Source: a virus. From it: a stretch of DNA of 59,299 bases. A model generated the notes under the pieces. The model saw only the letters and a list, made by a program, of their open reading frames with translations, did no database searches and was not told where the DNA came from. A program made the translations under genes and the position numbers. The DNA lies in IMG/VR virus record IMGVR_UViG_3300046000_006837, positions 1 to 59,299 of that record, one strand, 5' to 3'. Position 1 is the first letter of the stretch. Every line of letters begins with the position of its first letter. Below are positions 21,214 to 29,231 of this stretch, in pieces.

Positions 21214-21838
21214 ACATCATAGAATCCATTTTAAGGCATGTAGCGTTCATTCTGCTGCATCTTCTCATGGTGGGTGGAACTACACGAAGGGTTCCACCCA
21301 AAGTTCATTAGGAGCCAACTGTGTGCGAAAAAAAGGCATTCGATGAAAAAATTCGCCTGATACCCAAGGCCTTATCCACATATTAACCCAGATGCACTAC
21401 AATTTAACTTACCACATAGAACGTATTTTTTGCTGCTCCTTTCCCGATACTTGCACGTCATTTCCAGTACTACTCTTACACGTTATTGATTTACTCATCC
21501 TATTTTTATCATTTTCTTTCATTTATCATCTATCTTTTCATGTTACAGTCATGTTCATTAGGATTACATTTATTATTCTTTATGTTCTTGATATGTTTTA
21601 TAGATGACTTTATTTGATGTTATATGGATGATGTATGGAAGACATGATACCGTACATGATACCGTACATGATGTTAGAATGTTATAGATGATTTTATTGA
21701 TTTTATTTTATGTTTTATTTGGATATTATTATTTTATGTTGTATCTTTGTGTTCATGTTATTGATGTATATTAATGTTATTATTTAATTAATTGCTGGGA
21801 TTGTATATTATGTAGTGTCCCCGCGCAAAAACTGTTTT
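21214..21838 (+). promoter_or_regulatory. Gene-free stretch with hairpin, 12-bp repeats and promoter
   Basis: Holds a 9-bp hairpin GGGTGGAAC/GTTCCACCC (21272-21280, 21291-21299), a T-rich tract, 2.6 tandem copies of ACATGATACCGT (21642-21672), and a promoter with TTG 20 bp before TATCTTTG (21742-21749). The promoter leader to 21839 is about 90 nt. An ORF at 21392-21607 is present but low-complexity and not credible. Confidence 0.65.
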
Positions 21839-22075
21839 ATGGATTATAATTTTAGAGTATTGGCTCACCTAATTGGAAGGACTGTAGTGTTCCAAATTCA
21901 TGATGTATATTATAATGATGAGGATGGAAGTCCGGAAGGTTATAATATGGAATCTGCTAAATTGAAGACAAGGGATGTAAAAGATTTTAGACTCATGTTG
22001 GAAAAGATGTATGAATGTTTGGACAAGCCTATTTTGTGGAGTGGTGATAGATTTCCGGAAGAGTTTAATGATTGA
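21839..22075 (+). CDS. Hypothetical protein (78 aa)
   Basis: Soluble acidic product (MDYNFRVLAHLIGRTVVFQI...). No family recognised. First gene of a long operon of overlapping small genes running to about 27.4 kb. The ATG at 21839 is preferred over an upstream in-frame one at 21815. Confidence 0.7.
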   Translation: MDYNFRVLAHLIGRTVVFQIHDVYYNDEDGSPEGYNMESAKLKTRDVKDFRLMLEKMYECLDKPILWSGDRFPEEFND

Positions 22076-22433
22076 CTTGAATAATCTGGAAAGGAAATTA
22101 GATGAAGCATTGAGTAAAGAGACCAAAGAAACATTGACTGATTTTGTAAACATGAAAAGAAACAAAATGAAAATCAATAAAGGCAAGAGAACAAAGCAAA
22201 CAGGGATTGAATATTTGAGAGACATTTATAAGCATGATTACAGATGTCCGGTAAAATTTGACACCGCCGAAAAAATGCAACTTGAAATCATGGATGAGTT
22301 TTCTGAATGGCTTGCGAAGGAGGAGTATATTTTAGGTCACTTAAGCAGTACTTGGCGAAAGCGTGTAAAGGATCCTCCAATATCAATGTCGGTACTTTAC
22401 CAAATGTTTTTAGACAACGAAAAAACAAAGTAA
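22068..22433 (+). CDS. Hypothetical protein, helical (121 aa)
   Basis: Overlaps the preceding stop by 8 nt. Charged helical N-terminus, a basic stretch (MKRNKMKINKGKRTK), then acidic helices with EIMDEFSEWLAKEEYILG. No family recognised. Confidence 0.7.
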   Translation: MIDLNNLERKLDEALSKETKETLTDFVNMKRNKMKINKGKRTKQTGIEYLRDIYKHDYRCPVKFDTAEKMQLEIMDEFSEWLAKEEYILGHLSSTWRKRVKDPPISMSVLYQMFLDNEKTK

Positions 22434-22435
22434 AT

Positions 22436-22648
22436 ATGGAAACAAAACCAAATGAACCAATCATTACGTTAGAATATAATAATGATTACACATCCATGGG
22501 CTTAACCAAACGTGAATACTTTGCAGCAATGGCAATGAAAGGAATAATCACTAACAAGGATGGACTTGATATTAAAATTGAGCGTATAGCTGAAAGTGCT
22601 GTAGATATGGCAGATGCACTTATTGAGGAATTAAATAAAAAAAGATAA
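22436..22648 (+). CDS. Conserved phage-type small protein (70 aa)
   Basis: The pattern GLTKREYFAAMAMKGIITN followed by AESAVDMADALIEELNK is a recurrent small protein in phages of many hosts. I recall it without an assigned function. Starts 2 nt after the preceding stop. Confidence 0.8.
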   Translation: METKPNEPIITLEYNNDYTSMGLTKREYFAAMAMKGIITNKDGLDIKIERIAESAVDMADALIEELNKKR

Positions 22649-22649
22649 A

Positions 22650-22844
22650 ATGATAGAAAATATTAAAGCACGTCTCTTTGCAAAAAGATTCAATATTTGG
22701 AAAGAAGAAATAGATGCTAACGATAAAGAAGGTTATTTTATTTACAATAAACAAATCTATTTTGGAAATAGGTTTTTTGTATTTATTAAATCAAATCAAA
22801 TACTATTTCGTTTAGAAGTTAAAGAAGAGAACAAAACAAAATAA
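22650..22844 (+). CDS. Small basic hypothetical protein (64 aa)
   Basis: Basic, aromatic-rich, beta-like C-terminal half (KQIYFGNRFFVFIKSNQILF). No family recognised. Tightly packed in the operon. Confidence 0.65.
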   Translation: MIENIKARLFAKRFNIWKEEIDANDKEGYFIYNKQIYFGNRFFVFIKSNQILFRLEVKEENKTK

Positions 22845-22847
22845 CAA

Positions 22848-23051
22848 ATGGAAAACAAAGAAGAAGAATCGTCGTTAAAGTATTACGATAGTAAAGTATC
22901 GCTTTTTATCATTCACAATAGAAGCACTGATGCAGGTTTTTTATTTGATGCTTTTGAAGAAGCTAAGAAAATGTATGAAATAGAAATTGCTAAAGCCTAC
23001 GAAAAAGGATATCGAGATGCAATAAAATTTTACAACCAATTTGAAAAATGA
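22848..23051 (+). CDS. Small hypothetical protein (67 aa)
   Basis: Ends with a helix of the type AKAYEKGYRDAIKFY, resembling the YEEGYGDALNAV segment of the next product. The stop overlaps the next start (ATGA). Confidence 0.65.
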   Translation: MENKEEESSLKYYDSKVSLFIIHNRSTDAGFLFDAFEEAKKMYEIEIAKAYEKGYRDAIKFYNQFEK

Positions 23052-23560
23052 TTATGGCAGAGCAAGAAGAGAAAACAGTAGTAGAGTTATTGTTTTTGGA
23101 ATTTAAAACATTAGCAACTAACATGAGATTTGCAGGTGATGAATCCGGAGCTGGCTTAATAGATTTTTTATGCGAACGTGAAGTAGATGCTTTGAGAGAA
23201 GAGCAAGAACAACTTCAAGAAGCATACGAAGAAGGTTATGGGGATGCTCTAAATGCTGTAGATTCTATAATTAATAAAGTAAAGGAAATTTCTCTACCCG
23301 AAGTAAAAAAAATTATTGGTGAGGTGGATATGGAGGAGTTGGAACTTAAATACCACAAAAAACTTATGGAACGTAGAGAAATTGCTAAAAACTTTCGTGG
23401 TCAAGTTGCCGGTAATCATCCAGATATGTTTACTAGTCGAGAAATGTTAAGTATGATGGAAGGTTTTACAGATGGCTACACCCAGGCTCTTGAAGATACT
23501 AAGAATAAAAAGACTCATTGGGAAGTAGAATTTATTGATGGTGAATTAAAACTTATATAA
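23048..23560 (+). CDS. Acidic helical protein (170 aa)
   Basis: Two YxxGYxDAL-type helices (YEEGYGDALNAV near residue 57 and FTDGYTQALEDT near 142) suggest an internal duplication. Coiled-coil tendency throughout. No family recognised. Start by ATGA overlap with the previous gene; the Met two codons later is an alternative. Confidence 0.7.
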   Translation: MIMAEQEEKTVVELLFLEFKTLATNMRFAGDESGAGLIDFLCEREVDALREEQEQLQEAYEEGYGDALNAVDSIINKVKEISLPEVKKIIGEVDMEELELKYHKKLMERREIAKNFRGQVAGNHPDMFTSREMLSMMEGFTDGYTQALEDTKNKKTHWEVEFIDGELKLI

Positions 23561-24069
23561 TGAAAAACCCAAAAGAAGAAAAATGTACTTGTAAAGAACA
23601 CGACCCTTATTGTTGTCAAATTCATGGTAATTGTCCTACTTGTGTAAAAAAAGAAGAACCTAAACAAGAAAATTGTTGCACTCCTCTAGGACAGATAAAA
23701 AGATATGAAGATTGTTATGGTTGTGATAGAAAACCTAAACAAGAAAAACTCACTTACACAGAATCAGCAAAGAAAGAGGAAAGAATATCTAATTCTATTA
23801 TGATGAAACGTAAACAAGAAACACTTGAAGAAGCTGCTGAAAAATTTTGGCTCAATGATGATTCTATGACTGATTATGTACAACGAGCTTATATAACTGG
23901 TTTTATTCAAGGTGCTAAATGGCAACAAGAAAAAATGTATAGTGAGGAAGATTTGATTAGTTTTGCACATTTTTATTTTAGAGAAGAATTTAATTCAACA
24001 ATGCAAAACTCTGATAAACCAATAGATGAAATTTTACAAGAGTGGTTTAACCAATTTAAAAAGAAATAA
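23560..24069 (+). CDS. Cys-rich N-terminus plus EEAAEKFW/GAKWQQE domain (169 aa)
   Basis: Residues 8-55 hold at least ten Cys in CxC and CxxC pairs (KCTCKEHDPYCCQIHGNCPT), likely a metal-binding module. Residues about 88-150 carry the EEAAEKFW...FIQGAKWQQEKMYSEEDL domain shared with the next two genes. That domain recurs in phages of Bacteroidota, role unknown. The start codon overlaps the preceding stop. Confidence 0.75.
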   Translation: MKNPKEEKCTCKEHDPYCCQIHGNCPTCVKKEEPKQENCCTPLGQIKRYEDCYGCDRKPKQEKLTYTESAKKEERISNSIMMKRKQETLEEAAEKFWLNDDSMTDYVQRAYITGFIQGAKWQQEKMYSEEDLISFAHFYFREEFNSTMQNSDKPIDEILQEWFNQFKKK

Positions 24070-24070
24070 G

Positions 24071-24391
24071 ATGAACTATATTGCTAGAGGTTGTATGTAT
24101 TGCGAAGGTATTTGTAACAAAGAATGTCTTCCTAAAAAAGAAACAGTTGATGAGGCGGCCGAAAAACAATATCCCACAATTCACGAGCAGTATCAATATG
24201 ATGCTTTTATAGAAGGTGCTAAATGGCAAATGGATAAACAAAGTGATTTTATTATAGGGTTTTTAGAGTTTATAGAAGGAACTTATTCTTATAGTAACAT
24301 ATATGACCATTGGTATTTACACGCAAACACTTCTAAAACTTATAGCAAAAAACAACTATTAGAAGTTTACTTAAAAAGAAATAAACTATGA
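24071..24391 (+). CDS. GAKWQ-domain paralogue with Cys-rich start (106 aa)
   Basis: N-terminal CMYCEGICNKEC resembles a small metal knuckle and is followed by EAAEKQYP...FIEGAKWQMDKQ, a divergent copy of the domain at 23560. The stop overlaps the next start by 4 nt. Confidence 0.75.
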   Translation: MNYIARGCMYCEGICNKECLPKKETVDEAAEKQYPTIHEQYQYDAFIEGAKWQMDKQSDFIIGFLEFIEGTYSYSNIYDHWYLHANTSKTYSKKQLLEVYLKRNKL

Positions 24392-24648
24392 AAAAAGAAA
24401 CAGTTGAAGAAGCTGCCGAAAGAATTTACCCAACTCCCAACCCTTACATTATGGGTATAGACCTAGGTAACTCAATGAGAAGAGAAGCATTTAAAGAAGG
24501 TGCTAAATGGCAACAAGAAAGAATGTATAGTGAAGATGATATGAAAGAGTGTTGGAATGCTTCTTATGTAGATGCTATGTCATTCGATGAAATAACTTAC
24601 AAACCATTATTCTTTGAAGATTTTATGGAACAACTTAAAAAGAAATAA
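24388..24648 (+). CDS. GAKWQ-domain paralogue (86 aa)
   Basis: Only the shared domain: EEAAERIYPTPNPY, FKEGAKWQQERMYSEDDM and a C-terminal acidic helix. Third tandem copy in the operon. Function unknown. Confidence 0.75.
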   Translation: MKKETVEEAAERIYPTPNPYIMGIDLGNSMRREAFKEGAKWQQERMYSEDDMKECWNASYVDAMSFDEITYKPLFFEDFMEQLKKK

Positions 24649-24651
24649 ACT

Positions 24652-24984
24652 ATGGAAAAAGAATTTGTAAGTTACGAAATAGCATTAGAACTTAAGGAAT
24701 TAGGTTTTGATGAAGAATGTTTTAAATATTATACAAACACGGGAGAATTATATCTTAGTAACCTTTATGGAATACACGCTCCAACATATTCCCAAGCATT
24801 TAGATTTTTTAGAGAGAAATACAAATTACCTTCTTGGGTATATACTAGCGATAATGAAAAATTTTACTACGGCATTCTCAGAGATACACGTTTCCTTATC
24901 GATGGTAATAAACCTTATGAGACATACGAAGAAGCGGAGTGGGCGTGTTTACTAAAATTAATTGAAGTAGTTAAAAAAAAATGA
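24652..24984 (+). CDS. QAFRFFREKY family paralogue 1 (110 aa)
   Basis: Pattern ELKELGFDEECFKYY, then APTYSQAFRFFREKY, then YETYEEAEWACLLKLIE. The same order recurs in the next two genes. I know such proteins from phages of gut Bacteroidota, with no assigned role. Confidence 0.8.
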   Translation: MEKEFVSYEIALELKELGFDEECFKYYTNTGELYLSNLYGIHAPTYSQAFRFFREKYKLPSWVYTSDNEKFYYGILRDTRFLIDGNKPYETYEEAEWACLLKLIEVVKKK

Positions 24985-24985
24985 T

Positions 24986-25420
24986 ATGATTATGAGTTCT
25001 AAAGATATTATTATTTATGAATTCGCTATAAAAATTAAAAACCTTGGATTTGATGAGCCTTGTATTGGTAATTACAGAAAAGTTCAAGTAACAGATGCTA
25101 AAACGGGAGACTCTTCCGAATCTACCGTATATTTGGATATGATGACTTTTACTATGAATTTTAATGAGAATAATAAAGATACAGATGCTTCGGCTCTCAC
25201 ATTTTCTCAAGCATTTAGATTTTTTAGAGAGAAATATGATCTTTTTGGATGTATTGATTTACATGTGAGTACACCTCTTCATTGGTATGTAAGAATTGAT
25301 AAAATTTCTATTAATGATTATGTTTACCATTCAGAAGATGATTCTAAATATTATGCTAATTACGAGGATGCCGAGTTAGCATGTTTAATGAAATTAATTG
25401 AAATTGTTGAAAATATATAA
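24986..25420 (+). CDS. QAFRFFREKY family paralogue 2 (144 aa)
   Basis: Longer copy with an insertion after LGFDEPCIGNYRKV. It keeps SQAFRFFREKYDLFG and YEDAELACLMKLIEIV. An ATG two codons downstream (24992) is an alternative start. Confidence 0.75.
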   Translation: MIMSSKDIIIYEFAIKIKNLGFDEPCIGNYRKVQVTDAKTGDSSESTVYLDMMTFTMNFNENNKDTDASALTFSQAFRFFREKYDLFGCIDLHVSTPLHWYVRIDKISINDYVYHSEDDSKYYANYEDAELACLMKLIEIVENI

Positions 25421-25422
25421 TT

Positions 25423-25824
25423 ATGATGAAGGAACTTATTTCTTATAATGATTCTTTAATGCTTAGAGAATTAGGATTTGATGAGGCATGTTTTGCTTGG
25501 TATAGTAATGGTCAATTAATACTTGAACATCATATCATATTTACTGGAGATCAATATTACATGAGAAAAGAGGATTGTAATGCCCCCACATTTTCTCAAG
25601 CATTTAGATTTTTTAGGGAGAAGTATCAATGGCAATCATACATAGAACCAACTTCTGATCAACATAGTCGAGAACTTGGATACAACTATTGTCTTTGGAA
25701 TTATAAAACAGGTGAGGAATATAATACAATGCCTCAAAATTGCCCCTCCGGAGATTGGGAGTTTGAAAAGTATGAAGATGCAGAATTGGCATGTTTGATT
25801 AAATTAATTGAAATAAACTCATGA
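25423..25824 (+). CDS. QAFRFFREKY family paralogue 3 (133 aa)
   Basis: Third tandem copy with LRELGFDEACFAWY, APTFSQAFRFFREKY and YEDAELACLIKLIE. The divergent middle between the last two blocks suggests each copy recognises something different. The stop overlaps the next start by 4 nt. Confidence 0.75.
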   Translation: MMKELISYNDSLMLRELGFDEACFAWYSNGQLILEHHIIFTGDQYYMRKEDCNAPTFSQAFRFFREKYQWQSYIEPTSDQHSRELGYNYCLWNYKTGEEYNTMPQNCPSGDWEFEKYEDAELACLIKLIEINS

Positions 25825-26042
25825 TACTAACACCAAGACAAAAAGCGTATGAGCTTCACACTTTCTATCGAAAGGTCATCTGGGATATTGGAGGTGAACT
25901 GGCGAGGACAATCCCTGTTTCAGAACGTGCAAAGGAATGCGCCTTGTTTACGGCAAATCAATGTCAAAAAGAATTGGAAGAGATTGGCCATTATAATTAT
26001 TTTTATTGGGAAGAAGTTAAAGAAGAAATAGAGAAATTATGA
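25821..26042 (+). CDS. Tandem helical paralogue 1 of 4 (73 aa)
   Basis: Pattern TPRQKAYELHTFY...AKECALFTANQCQKEL...YYWEEVKEEIEKL-like: two helices around a Cys-containing A-K-x-C-A core, ending EEIEKL. First of four 4-nt-overlapping copies. Confidence 0.75.
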   Translation: MILTPRQKAYELHTFYRKVIWDIGGELARTIPVSERAKECALFTANQCQKELEEIGHYNYFYWEEVKEEIEKL

Positions 26043-26284
26043 CACCAAAAGAAGAAGCAAAAGAATTAGTTGATACATTCTATCAAACAACGCCTAATGA
26101 GACTTGGATTGATGAGCCTTTAGGAGAATTTATGGAAACCTATACAGCTTGGGGGCAGGCTAAACAATGTGCTTTGATTGCAGTTGATAAGATATTGTTT
26201 GTACTTGAATTTAATCTTGATTTTAAAATGGAAAGGTCTATTGGATATTATTTAGAAGTTAAACAAGAAATAGAGAAATTATGA
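26039..26284 (+). CDS. Tandem helical paralogue 2 of 4 (81 aa)
   Basis: TPKEEAKELVDTFY start, AKQCALIAVDKIL core, YYLEVKQEIEKL end. The ATGA overlap with the neighbours indicates coupled translation. Function unknown. Confidence 0.75.
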   Translation: MTPKEEAKELVDTFYQTTPNETWIDEPLGEFMETYTAWGQAKQCALIAVDKILFVLEFNLDFKMERSIGYYLEVKQEIEKL

Positions 26285-26517
26285 GATTATCACCTAAAGA
26301 AAAAGCAGAAGAATTAGTATTGAGGTATCTAAGAATTGATAATAATACTAAAGAATGGTTTAATTCGTATATAGCTAAACAATGTGCATTGATTGCGGTT
26401 GATGAAATACTACAAATTTTTAATAACGAATGGACAAAATTAGATTTTTGGACAGAAGAAATAAACGGAACAATTAATTTTTGGCAAGAAGTTAAAAAAG
26501 AAATAGAGAAATTATGA
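26281..26517 (+). CDS. Tandem helical paralogue 3 of 4 (78 aa)
   Basis: SPKEKAEELVLRYL start, AKQCALIAVDEIL core, FWQEVKKEIEKL end. The nucleotide sequence at its start is nearly identical to that of copy 4, so this duplication is recent. Confidence 0.75.
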   Translation: MRLSPKEKAEELVLRYLRIDNNTKEWFNSYIAKQCALIAVDEILQIFNNEWTKLDFWTEEINGTINFWQEVKKEIEKL

Positions 26518-26741
26518 GACTATCACCTAAAGAAAAAGCAGAAGAATTAATTAGAAAATATTACTCATTTGGATTAAATAATGTAGCCGGTTCGTTTAGT
26601 TGGTATGAATGTAAAAAATTTGCTTTATTTACAGTTGATGAGATACTAAAAGCAAGAGAGGTTAGTCCAGGAGGATTAATTTTAGATGAAGATTATTGGT
26701 TAGAAGTTAAAGAGGAATTAATAAATTGGAAAAATGAATAA
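26514..26741 (+). CDS. Tandem helical paralogue 4 of 4 (75 aa)
   Basis: SPKEKAEELIRKYYSFG start; the core is altered to CKKFALFTVDEIL, and the end is YWLEVKEELINWKNE instead of EIEKL. It overlaps the HNH gene by 8 nt. Confidence 0.75.
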   Translation: MRLSPKEKAEELIRKYYSFGLNNVAGSFSWYECKKFALFTVDEILKAREVSPGGLILDEDYWLEVKEELINWKNE

Positions 26742-27123
26742 AGAATCCAGAGAAATCTTATATAACAAGTACAATGGTAAATGTGCCTATTGTGGATGTA
26801 ATTTAGAAAATGGTTGGCATGTAGATGAGATAGAACCAGTTCGAAGAAATTATGTTTATGATAAAATTAAGAGGAAGCATGTAGTAGATAAATATAATCC
26901 TATGCTGCATCCGGAAAGATTGAACATTGAAAATCAGAATCCTTCATGTCCATCATGTAATATTAATAAGCATAGCATGTCTCTTGAAGAATTTAGATCA
27001 TTGATTAAAGGATTTATGAAACATTTAAATGAGAAGTCTACACAGTATAAAGTAGCTAAACGTTATGGACTTATTGTAGAAAATGATATTGATGTATTAT
27101 TCCACTTTGAAAAACAATTATAA
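26734..27123 (+). CDS. HNH endonuclease-like protein (129 aa)
   Basis: Zinc pairs CAYCG (C17, C20) and CPSC (C72, C75) frame the HNH core: WHVDEIEP (H29-D31-E32) and NPSCPSCNINKHSM with N77 and H80. Such free-standing HNH proteins are mobile nicking or homing endonucleases, or packaging helpers in phages. Here it sits at the end of a duplicated operon with no terminase nearby, so a homing role is more likely than packaging. Confidence 0.85.
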   Translation: MNKESREILYNKYNGKCAYCGCNLENGWHVDEIEPVRRNYVYDKIKRKHVVDKYNPMLHPERLNIENQNPSCPSCNINKHSMSLEEFRSLIKGFMKHLNEKSTQYKVAKRYGLIVENDIDVLFHFEKQL

Positions 27124-27124
27124 A

Positions 27125-27379
27125 ATGTCAGAAGAAAAAGCATTGTTAGCAGCTCAAATTTTAGAGAGACTTACTAAATTTAGACGTATTTTTAAAATAT
27201 TAGTAGAAAGTAGAGAGATACCTGAGATTACAATTAGATGTAAAGATATTAGCTTTAAGGAAAGTACTTTACATATTAATGGAGATGATCCAGGATTTAA
27301 GAGTATGTTTGTTGAGTTTAATAAAGATGCTATAGCTAATCATATTATTAGACTGGAGAAAGAATTGGAAAATTTGTAG
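27125..27379 (+). CDS. Small hypothetical protein (84 aa)
   Basis: Helix-strand-helix appearance (ALLAAQILERLTKFRRIFKI, then EITIRCKDISFKESTLHING). No family recognised. Last gene of the operon begun at 21839; a new promoter follows at 27421. Confidence 0.7.
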   Translation: MSEEKALLAAQILERLTKFRRIFKILVESREIPEITIRCKDISFKESTLHINGDDPGFKSMFVEFNKDAIANHIIRLEKELENL

Positions 27380-27420
27380 GTTAATTGGGATTCCCCGCGG
27401 AAAATTAAGAAAATATTAAC

Positions 27421-27461
27421 ATAGGAGGAATTGACTTTATAGAATATTCCTCCTATATTTG
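27421..27461 (+). promoter_or_regulatory. Promoter inside a perfect 11-bp inverted repeat
   Basis: ATAGGAGGAAT (27421-27431) and ATTCCTCCTAT (27446-27456); the right arm overlaps box TATATTTG (27454-27461), and TTG lies 20 bp upstream of the box. It drives 27495 onward. Confidence 0.85.
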
Positions 27462-27494
27462 CAGCATATTATCTATAAACTAAAAATAAATAAC

Positions 27495-27815
27495 ATGAGT
27501 AAAATTATGATTAGCCAGAGAATGAATGGTTTAACAAATGAGCAGATTATCGAAACAAGAAATAGGTTTCTTGAATATGCCAAAAAAGAAAATTTAGAGG
27601 TTGTAAATACCTATTTTACTGATGAATGGTATTCGAAAGATTCCATGAGTTCAAGAGGCGTTGTTCAAATACCTTTATGTTTTTTGGCAAAGTCATTAGA
27701 AAATATGAGCCAATGTAGTATTGTTTATTTTGCAAAAGGATGGGAGAATGCAAGAGGTTGTAAAATTGAGCATGAAGTTGCTTTGCAGTATGGTTTAGAA
27801 ATTATTTATGAATAA
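27495..27815 (+). CDS. DUF4406-like nucleoside 2-deoxyribosyltransferase-fold protein (106 aa)
   Basis: Starts KIMISQRMNGLTNEQIIETR and has LENMSQCSIVYFAKGWENARGC with EHEVALQYGLEIIYE at the end. This order (beta-strand with S-x-x-M, then D/C-hydrophobic, then W-xx-ARG-x-x-E) fits DUF4406, related to nucleoside 2-deoxyribosyltransferases. The E of EHE is the likely active residue. The role may be nucleotide salvage; the substrate is unknown. Confidence 0.8.
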   Translation: MSKIMISQRMNGLTNEQIIETRNRFLEYAKKENLEVVNTYFTDEWYSKDSMSSRGVVQIPLCFLAKSLENMSQCSIVYFAKGWENARGCKIEHEVALQYGLEIIYE

Positions 27816-27844
27816 AACGAAGTCAACAAATTAAAAACGAAAAC

Positions 27845-28156
27845 ATGATAAACAAGATTAATGAAGAAATTGCGGAGCAGTTTGGTTTAAACTTTGATGA
27901 ATTACTAGATGATTTTTTAGAAGATTCTTATAATGAACATAGGCGAGGATCTACATTCTATGTACAATCTATTGTGGAAATAGATGAAGAGAATTATCCG
28001 GATATTGATAAACAACTTTATGGTTATTGGCAAACAAATCAATATGTTTTTAGCGATGATTATGGTTATGACAAAAGAGATATTGATACCTTAACGAGAG
28101 TAACCGTAAAAGAAAAAACTGTTATTGAAAAATATTGGGAAGAAGTAGAAAATTAA
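27845..28156 (+). CDS. Acidic hypothetical protein (103 aa)
   Basis: Acidic, Tyr-rich, soluble; contains QYVFSDDYGYDKRDID. No family recognised. It lies between the DUF4406 and HD-domain genes in one transcript. Confidence 0.7.
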   Translation: MINKINEEIAEQFGLNFDELLDDFLEDSYNEHRRGSTFYVQSIVEIDEENYPDIDKQLYGYWQTNQYVFSDDYGYDKRDIDTLTRVTVKEKTVIEKYWEEVEN

Positions 28157-28166
28157 TGGTAAAATT

Positions 28167-28670
28167 ATGAATAAAGAATTTCCAGCATCTTATAAGCATT
28201 TAATTGCACTATCGCCCAGAACATTGAAAGAGTTATTGTTCAATCAATGGGGTGCTAAACAAAACGTAGTATGGCATCCAGAGGGAAATACCTTAAAGCA
28301 TATTATTGTAGTATTGCAAAGGGCTTATGAAGAGTATCCGGATAATCCTAATATAATAATGGCAGCTCTGTTTCATGATTTAGGGAAAATGGAAACCTAT
28401 GGTATAAACGAAAAAACAGGGCAGCCAACTGCGTATGGCCATGAACATAAGTCGGCAGAGTATGTTTTGCAGTATAAAGATTGGATCCTGTCTTTTGAGG
28501 GAACGGACATTGAAGCTATACATTTTATAGTAAAGAATCACATGTTGGTAAAGTACCCCAATCCCGTGATAGAATCCATGAGAGTATCTAAGCGAGAAGC
28601 CATTGAAAATCATAGGTCATTCAATGATTTAATATCCTTCTCTACAATCGACAAAGGAGGAATTATTTAA
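28167..28670 (+). CDS. HD-domain phosphohydrolase (167 aa)
   Basis: Metal ligands of an HD domain are visible: WHPEGNTLKH (H37, H45), LFHDLGK (H70, D71), GHEHKSAEYV (H92, H94) and KNHM (H125), followed by a MRVSKREA basic segment. HD proteins hydrolyse phosphoesters of nucleotides or RNA ends. Similar domains are found in tRNA nucleotidyltransferases, and the array of tRNA-like elements lies 1.5 kb downstream, but a link is inference only. Confidence 0.87.
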   Translation: MNKEFPASYKHLIALSPRTLKELLFNQWGAKQNVVWHPEGNTLKHIIVVLQRAYEEYPDNPNIIMAALFHDLGKMETYGINEKTGQPTAYGHEHKSAEYVLQYKDWILSFEGTDIEAIHFIVKNHMLVKYPNPVIESMRVSKREAIENHRSFNDLISFSTIDKGGII

Positions 28671-28687
28671 CTTTAAAAACATAAATT

Positions 28688-28948
28688 ATGAGCTCAATAT
28701 CAGTAGAAATAGATGTCGACTTCGAGGATTACCTAGATGAAATTGTTTATGAATTTAAGAACAGTAATCGTTTCAGGCGAGAGCTATTAAAAGCAATGGA
28801 AGAAGAGGGTATTAAAGTGGTTGACAAAAATGATGAAAATGAGGATGATGATGAAAGATGTGTATGGATTAATAAGATTTTAGTTAATTATTGGAAGTTG
28901 ACTCAAGAAGAAAATGATTTAATTAAAAAAATTGCAGATAGATTTTAA
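28688..28948 (+). CDS. Acidic hypothetical protein (86 aa)
   Basis: Strongly acidic with ENEDDDERCVWINKILVNYW near the end. No family recognised. Followed by a separate promoter at 28965. Confidence 0.7.
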   Translation: MSSISVEIDVDFEDYLDEIVYEFKNSNRFRRELLKAMEEEGIKVVDKNDENEDDDERCVWINKILVNYWKLTQEENDLIKKIADRF

Positions 28949-28964
28949 AATGACATGAAATAAT

Positions 28965-28994
28965 TTGTTTTTGTCATTTTTATTCTTATCTTTG
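28965..28994 (+). promoter_or_regulatory. Promoter
   Basis: TTG (in tttgttttt) lies 19 bp before box TATCTTTG (28987-28994). It drives 29028-30154. Confidence 0.75.
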
Positions 28995-29027
28995 TGTATT
29001 ATTATTTCACTTTTAAAAATATCAATT

Positions 29028-29225
29028 ATGTCTAAAGAATCGTCTAATTCAGGTGTTAGTTTCATGGGTATGTTAACTATCCTATTCACTGCCTTAAAAC
29101 TTACTAATTATATAGATTGGTCTTGGTGGTGGGTTCTGTCTCCTATGTGGCTTCCGCTATTTGTTCTATTAATATCTGCGGGACTAATATCGGTTATTAA
29201 GTATGTTAAAAGTACAAAAAAATAA
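29028..29225 (+). CDS. Small membrane protein of a conserved phage type (65 aa)
   Basis: Pattern MGMLTILFTALKLTNYIDWSWWWVLSPMWLP followed (split) by a second hydrophobic run and a basic tail. The LKLT-x-I-x-WSWWWVL-P-W-P core is shared by small membrane proteins of many phages, role unknown. Two membrane segments. The in-frame ATG at 28965 lies in the promoter and is excluded. Confidence 0.8.
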   Translation: MSKESSNSGVSFMGMLTILFTALKLTNYIDWSWWWVLSPMWLPLFVLLISAGLISVIKYVKSTKK

Positions 29226-29231
29226 GTAGTT

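Noticed and set aside
21392-21607. 71-codon plus-strand ORF in the T-rich gap
   Set aside because: Low-complexity Phe/Leu/Ile/His product, no start context or promoter close by; it arises from the T-rich tract.
25849-26031. Alternative frame ORFs inside 24707-24955 and 25849-26031
   Set aside because: They lie wholly inside better supported paralogous genes and lack the family motifs.
26734-27123. HNH gene inside an intron
   Set aside because: Neighbouring genes are intact and no split gene or intron core was seen.
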